Positions 60,900-64,000 of a stretch of 64,000 nucleotides of DNA are shown piece after piece (positions within the stretch are counted from its first letter, which is position 1; every line of letters starts with the position of its first letter). The stretch comes from Rhodobacter calidifons (GTDB lineage Bacteria; Pseudomonadota; Alphaproteobacteria; Rhodobacterales; Rhodobacteraceae), in the NCBI RefSeq assembly GCF_011174775.1, contig NZ_JAANHS010000010.1, positions 57,497 through 121,496 of the forward strand. The letters are read 5' to 3'. The position numbers and the translations under genes were made by a program. The notes below the pieces were generated by a model that worked only from the letters and a program-made list of their open reading frames with translations, had not been told where the DNA came from and searched no databases.

Positions 60900-63281
60900 A
60901 TGTTCCTCAAGCACGCACAGATCGCGCCCACCATGGTGTCCAAACTCCTCGCCGCCGCCGAGGCCGCCGCCCGCGCCATCCCGCCTGCCTTCCCGCTGGA
61001 CGCGACGGTGGCCGTCAATCCCTTCCTCGGCCAGACGGGCGAGGATCTGGCCATGGCCTCGGCCCGGCTGTCCCGCGTGGCGGGAGCGGCGCTGACCGCG
61101 CCCCGGGCCGAGCTGGTGGCCAGGGTCAAGGCTGGCACGATCACCGACGATGACCTTGCCGCCGCACTGATCGCCGCGTCCTCGCCGCTCAAGCCCCGCG
61201 ACCTGGCCGAATTCAAGGCCCGGATGCACGCCCCCGCACCTACCCCGCAGGCGCTGCCGACGGTGGCCGACCTTGCCGCCCGCGCCACCGGCACCGACTG
61301 GCCCGCTGTCATCGCGCGCAGCTTCGGCCTCTGGGCGGCGGGGCATTTCGACCGCGGCCAGGCGCTGTGGACGCCCCGGCCGGGGCAGGGCGCCTTTGCC
61401 GCCTGGCGCGACTGGGCAAGCCACGACCTGACGCCCGAGATCGCGGGGCTCAAGGGGTTCTGCGCCCATGTGGCCGAGGCCCCGGACACGCCTGAACGCG
61501 CCATCCTGCGCGCGGCGGAGCGGCTGGGGATCGGGCCCGAGGCCGCCGAGACCGCCTTCCACCGGCTGCTGGTGGACCTCGGCGGCTGGGCGATGCATGC
61601 GCGCTGGATCCTGTGGCAGGCCGAACTGACGGGCGGCAGCGACACCACTCTGACCGACCTGCTGGCGATCCGGCTGGTCTGGGAAGAGGCGCTTCTGGCC
61701 CATGCCCCGGCGCTGGCGGGCGACTGGCAGGCGGTGGTGGCCGCCCATGCCGCGCCGCTGACCCCCACGCCCGATCAGGTGCTGGACGCCATCCTGCAAG
61801 AGGCCGCCGAGCGCGCGCATCAGCGCGGCCTCGACGCCCTCCTGACCGGCCCCGCCGAGGCGAAGGCGCGGCCCGTGCTGCAAGCCACCTTCTGCATCGA
61901 CGTGCGGTCCGAGGTGTTCCGCCGCGCACTCGAGGCGCAGGACGCGCGGATCGAGACCATGGGCTTTGCCGGCTTCTTCGGCCTGCCGCTGGCCCACCGC
62001 GCCCCTGGCAGCGACACGGCCGAGGCGCATCTGCCGGCGCTGCTGAACCCCGCGCTGACCTCTGCGCCCGACCTCTCGCCCGCGGTCGAGGCCGATCTGC
62101 GCATCGCCGCCCGCGCGCGGCGTGCCTGGGGAAGGTTCCGGCAGGCGGCGGTGTCCTCCTTCGCCTTCGTCGAGGCGGCCGGTCCGCTTTACGGCGGCAA
62201 GCTCGTCAAGGATGCTCTGGGGTTCGGGGCCAAGGGCCTTGCCCCCGAACCCGCCCCGCGCATCGAGGGCGGCCTGACGGCGGCGCAGAAGGTCCAGACG
62301 GCGGCGGCGGTCCTGCGCGCGATGAGCATGACGGAAGGCCATGCCCGGTTGGTGCTGCTGATCGGCCACGGCGCGCAGGTGACGAACAACCCGCATGAAA
62401 GCGCCTATCACTGCGGCGCCTGCTGCGGGCAGACGGGCGAGGTCTCGTCGCGGCTTCTGGCCCTGCTGCTGAACGATGCCGAGACGCGCGCGGGCCTGCC
62501 GGCCGAGGGCATCGCCCTGCCGGCGGACACGCTGTTCGTCGCGGGCCTGCACGACACGGTGACGGACGAGATCACGCTCTACCCCGACACCGCCGCGCCC
62601 GACCATGCCGCCGATCTGGCGCAGGCGCGGGCCTGGCTTGCCGCCGCCGCGCGCATCGCCCGGGCCGAACGCGCGCCGCGCCTGCCGGGGGCGAGCCCTG
62701 CCGACCTCATCCGCCGCGCCGCCGACTGGGCCGAGGTGCGGCCCGAATGGGGTCTGGCAGGCTGCGCGGCTTTCATCGCTGCACCGCGCAGGGCGACGGC
62801 GGGGCGCGACCTGAAGGGTCGGGCCTTCCTGCACGACTACGGCTGGCAGAAGGATCAGGGCTTCGCCACGCTGGAACTCATCCTCACCGCGCCGGTGGTG
62901 GTGGCCTCGTGGATCAGCCTGCAATACTACGGCTCGACCGTGGCGCCGCAGGTCTTCGGCGGCGGCAACAAGCTGATCCACAACGTGGTGGGCGGCATCG
63001 GCGTGGTCGAGGGCAACGGCGGCGTGCTGCGCGCGGGCCTGCCGCTACAGACGATCCACGACGGCGAGCGCGCCGCGCACGATCCCCTGCGCCTGTCGGT
63101 GCTGGTCGAGGCCCCGGCCGAAGCGATCGCCGCGGTGCTGGAAAAGCACCCCTCGGTCCGGGCGCTGTTCGACAACGGCTGGCTGCATCTCTTCGTGCTC
63201 GAGGGTGGCCGGATCGCCGCCCGCTACCGCCCCGGCCTGACCTGGGAGGCCGCGGGTCCAGCCGCCCGCAAGGCCGCATGA
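60900..63281 (+). CDS. dabA: DabA, beta-carbonic-anhydrase-like subunit (DUF2309)
   Basis: The 793 aa cytoplasmic protein converts CO2 to bicarbonate in one direction when coupled to DabB. The zinc site is complete: C332 and D334 in FCIDVRSE, H490 in IGHGAQ and C505 in YHCGACCG, with the same 15-residue His-Cys spacing as characterised DabA. Three ATG codons compete (60888, 60897, 60900); GGAG at 60890-60893 is best spaced for 60900. It is co-transcribed with dabB. No RuBisCO genes are in the window, so it may support anaplerotic carbon needs. Confidence 0.94.
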   Translation: MFLKHAQIAPTMVSKLLAAAEAAARAIPPAFPLDATVAVNPFLGQTGEDLAMASARLSRVAGAALTAPRAELVARVKAGTITDDDLAAALIAASSPLKPRDLAEFKARMHAPAPTPQALPTVADLAARATGTDWPAVIARSFGLWAAGHFDRGQALWTPRPGQGAFAAWRDWASHDLTPEIAGLKGFCAHVAEAPDTPERAILRAAERLGIGPEAAETAFHRLLVDLGGWAMHARWILWQAELTGGSDTTLTDLLAIRLVWEEALLAHAPALAGDWQAVVAAHAAPLTPTPDQVLDAILQEAAERAHQRGLDALLTGPAEAKARPVLQATFCIDVRSEVFRRALEAQDARIETMGFAGFFGLPLAHRAPGSDTAEAHLPALLNPALTSAPDLSPAVEADLRIAARARRAWGRFRQAAVSSFAFVEAAGPLYGGKLVKDALGFGAKGLAPEPAPRIEGGLTAAQKVQTAAAVLRAMSMTEGHARLVLLIGHGAQVTNNPHESAYHCGACCGQTGEVSSRLLALLLNDAETRAGLPAEGIALPADTLFVAGLHDTVTDEITLYPDTAAPDHAADLAQARAWLAAAARIARAERAPRLPGASPADLIRRAADWAEVRPEWGLAGCAAFIAAPRRATAGRDLKGRAFLHDYGWQKDQGFATLELILTAPVVVASWISLQYYGSTVAPQVFGGGNKLIHNVVGGIGVVEGNGGVLRAGLPLQTIHDGERAAHDPLRLSVLVEAPAEAIAAVLEKHPSVRALFDNGWLHLFVLEGGRIAARYRPGLTWEAAGPAARKAA

Positions 63282-63625
63282 GCCTGCCCGGTCGGGTGGC
63301 GCTCGGCACGATGCACGGCAAGGCGGCGGCGATCGCGCCGCCGCTGGCGCGCCTCGGCATCGCGGTCGTGGTGCCCGAGGGGCTCGATACCGACCGCTTC
63401 GGCACCTTCACCGGCGAGGTGCCGCGCGCGGGCGGCATGGTCGAGGCCGCCCGCGCCAAGGCGCTGTCCACCATGACCCAACAAGAGCCCGTTCATTCAA
63501 CCGGGCATTTGGCTCGTGTTGAGGTGGCCGAGCAGGATGACCGGCGGAGAGCGTGCCTGACGGCAATAGCTGGCGCTGCGGTATCCGCGCGAAGATTCGG
63601 AGCGACCACTGGGGCAATACCATGA
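63278..63625 (+). pseudogene. DUF6671-like gene truncated at a sequence junction
   Basis: The start ATG 63278 overlaps the dabA stop. Residues 1-65 (LGTMHGKAAAIAPPLARLGI, VVVPEGLDTDRFGTFTGEVPRAGG) match the N-terminus of DUF6671, a family of roughly 270-300 aa. From about 63475 the match ends and the frame runs through unrelated sequence to a stop at 63625. Base composition falls at the same point. The gene therefore lost its C-terminal two thirds. Confidence 0.65.
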
Positions 63626-64000
63626 CGAGGAGCGAGTTCGAGTTCTGTTCCTTCAGACGAATGCCACTGGCATCAAAGGGCTCAGCTGCATCGTCTGAAG
63701 AACCCATAGGTTGCAGATACCTGCAAGAAATTCACCAAAATGGCGCAGTCAACAGATCCAGAAAACTTCATCCCTGAGAGACCGCTTCCGGGCCTCTGGG
63801 CGCCGGGGCCAGTGCTCGGACACACCTGCATAACCTTGGAAAACAACGGAAAAATCCGGCCGCAGCCGGATCGGGAGAACGCTTTCGCGGGGGCAATTGG
63901 CGGAGGGAATGGGCCTGCCATCAAACCTTCTTTTGTGGATGCCGCTCGGTTTGCAAGGAATTTGTGATCGTCTGGACTTGTGATCGAGTGCGGTCTTTTG
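63476..64000. other. Lower-GC region of unknown content at the right edge
   Basis: Sampled lines here have about 45-52 % GC against about 70 % before the junction. A 10-bp inverted repeat CTTCAGACGA/TCGTCTGAAG (63651-63660, 63691-63700) encloses a second one, ATGCC/GGCAT. A minus-strand terminator-like hairpin ATCCGGC/GCCGGAT followed by TTTTT lies at 63851-63872. A 75-codon open frame at 63740-63967 shows no recognisable domain. I cannot identify a transposase; a degraded mobile-element end is possible. Confidence 0.5.

Noticed and set aside
63740..63967. 75-codon open frame in the right-edge low-GC region
   Set aside because: No ribosome site, no recognisable domain, and it spans a terminator-like hairpin of the other strand.

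Overview
The window is a GC-rich (about 65-70 %) alphaproteobacterial chromosome segment, most likely from the Rhodobacterales (Rhodobacter/Paracoccus-like). The evidence is gene order and repeats: trpG-trpD-trpC-moaC-moeA in one overlapping operon, cytochrome c550/c2 beside aa3 oxidase subunit I, a holB-tatD-metallohydrolase run, and intergenic repeats of a kind common in this order. There is no rRNA, CRISPR array or complete insertion sequence. One tRNA-Leu(GAG) is present.

Region 1 (1-18.4 kb) is mostly housekeeping. On the minus strand lie the tryptophan and molybdopterin operon, a cupin, kbl-tdh (threonine to glycine) under an XRE-cupin regulator, a membrane glycosyltransferase, carA, a DUF2244 protein, an alpha/beta hydrolase, ctaD, cycA and lipB. 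yqeY, a small membrane protein and a secreted peptidoglycan-binding protein lie on the plus strand. Region 2 (18.4-28.7 kb) has the tRNA, a polyamine-type ABC importer, an AEC permease, a metallohydrolase-tatD-holB operon, and a secreted trypsin-like protease gene broken by one in-frame amber codon.

Region 3 (28.7-42.8 kb) is metabolic and accessory. It holds a TetR regulator divergent from a two-gene molybdenum hydroxylase of the isoquinoline oxidoreductase type, a cation/proton antiporter with a cyclic-nucleotide-binding domain, and a DeoR-TRAP operon divergent from a GlpA-like/GlpB-like/glycerol-kinase-like operon.

Region 4 (42.8-55.9 kb) is the most interesting part. A LysR regulator stands divergent from a run of 12 genes for uptake and breakdown of an aromatic compound. 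It encodes two intradiol (hydroxyquinol-type) dioxygenases, one with an amber codon at position 16, a VOC ring-cleaving dioxygenase paired with a carboxylesterase (MhqE/MhqD-like), maleylacetate reductase, a complete LivKGFHM-type importer, a flavin hydroxylase, and a beta-keto acid cleavage enzyme. The inferred route is phenolic to hydroxyquinol to maleylacetate to 3-oxoadipate to succinyl-CoA plus acetoacetate, with the last enzyme replacing the usual CoA-transferase and thiolase.

Region 5 (55.9-64 kb) carries a 2-keto-3-deoxygluconate-kinase-like gene, a minimal MgtE and an MgtC-like protein separated by a strong hairpin, and a LysR regulator divergent from dabB-dabA (inorganic-carbon accumulation). 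The gene after dabA (DUF6671) is cut off at about 63,475 where base composition drops, which looks like a recombination or insertion junction.
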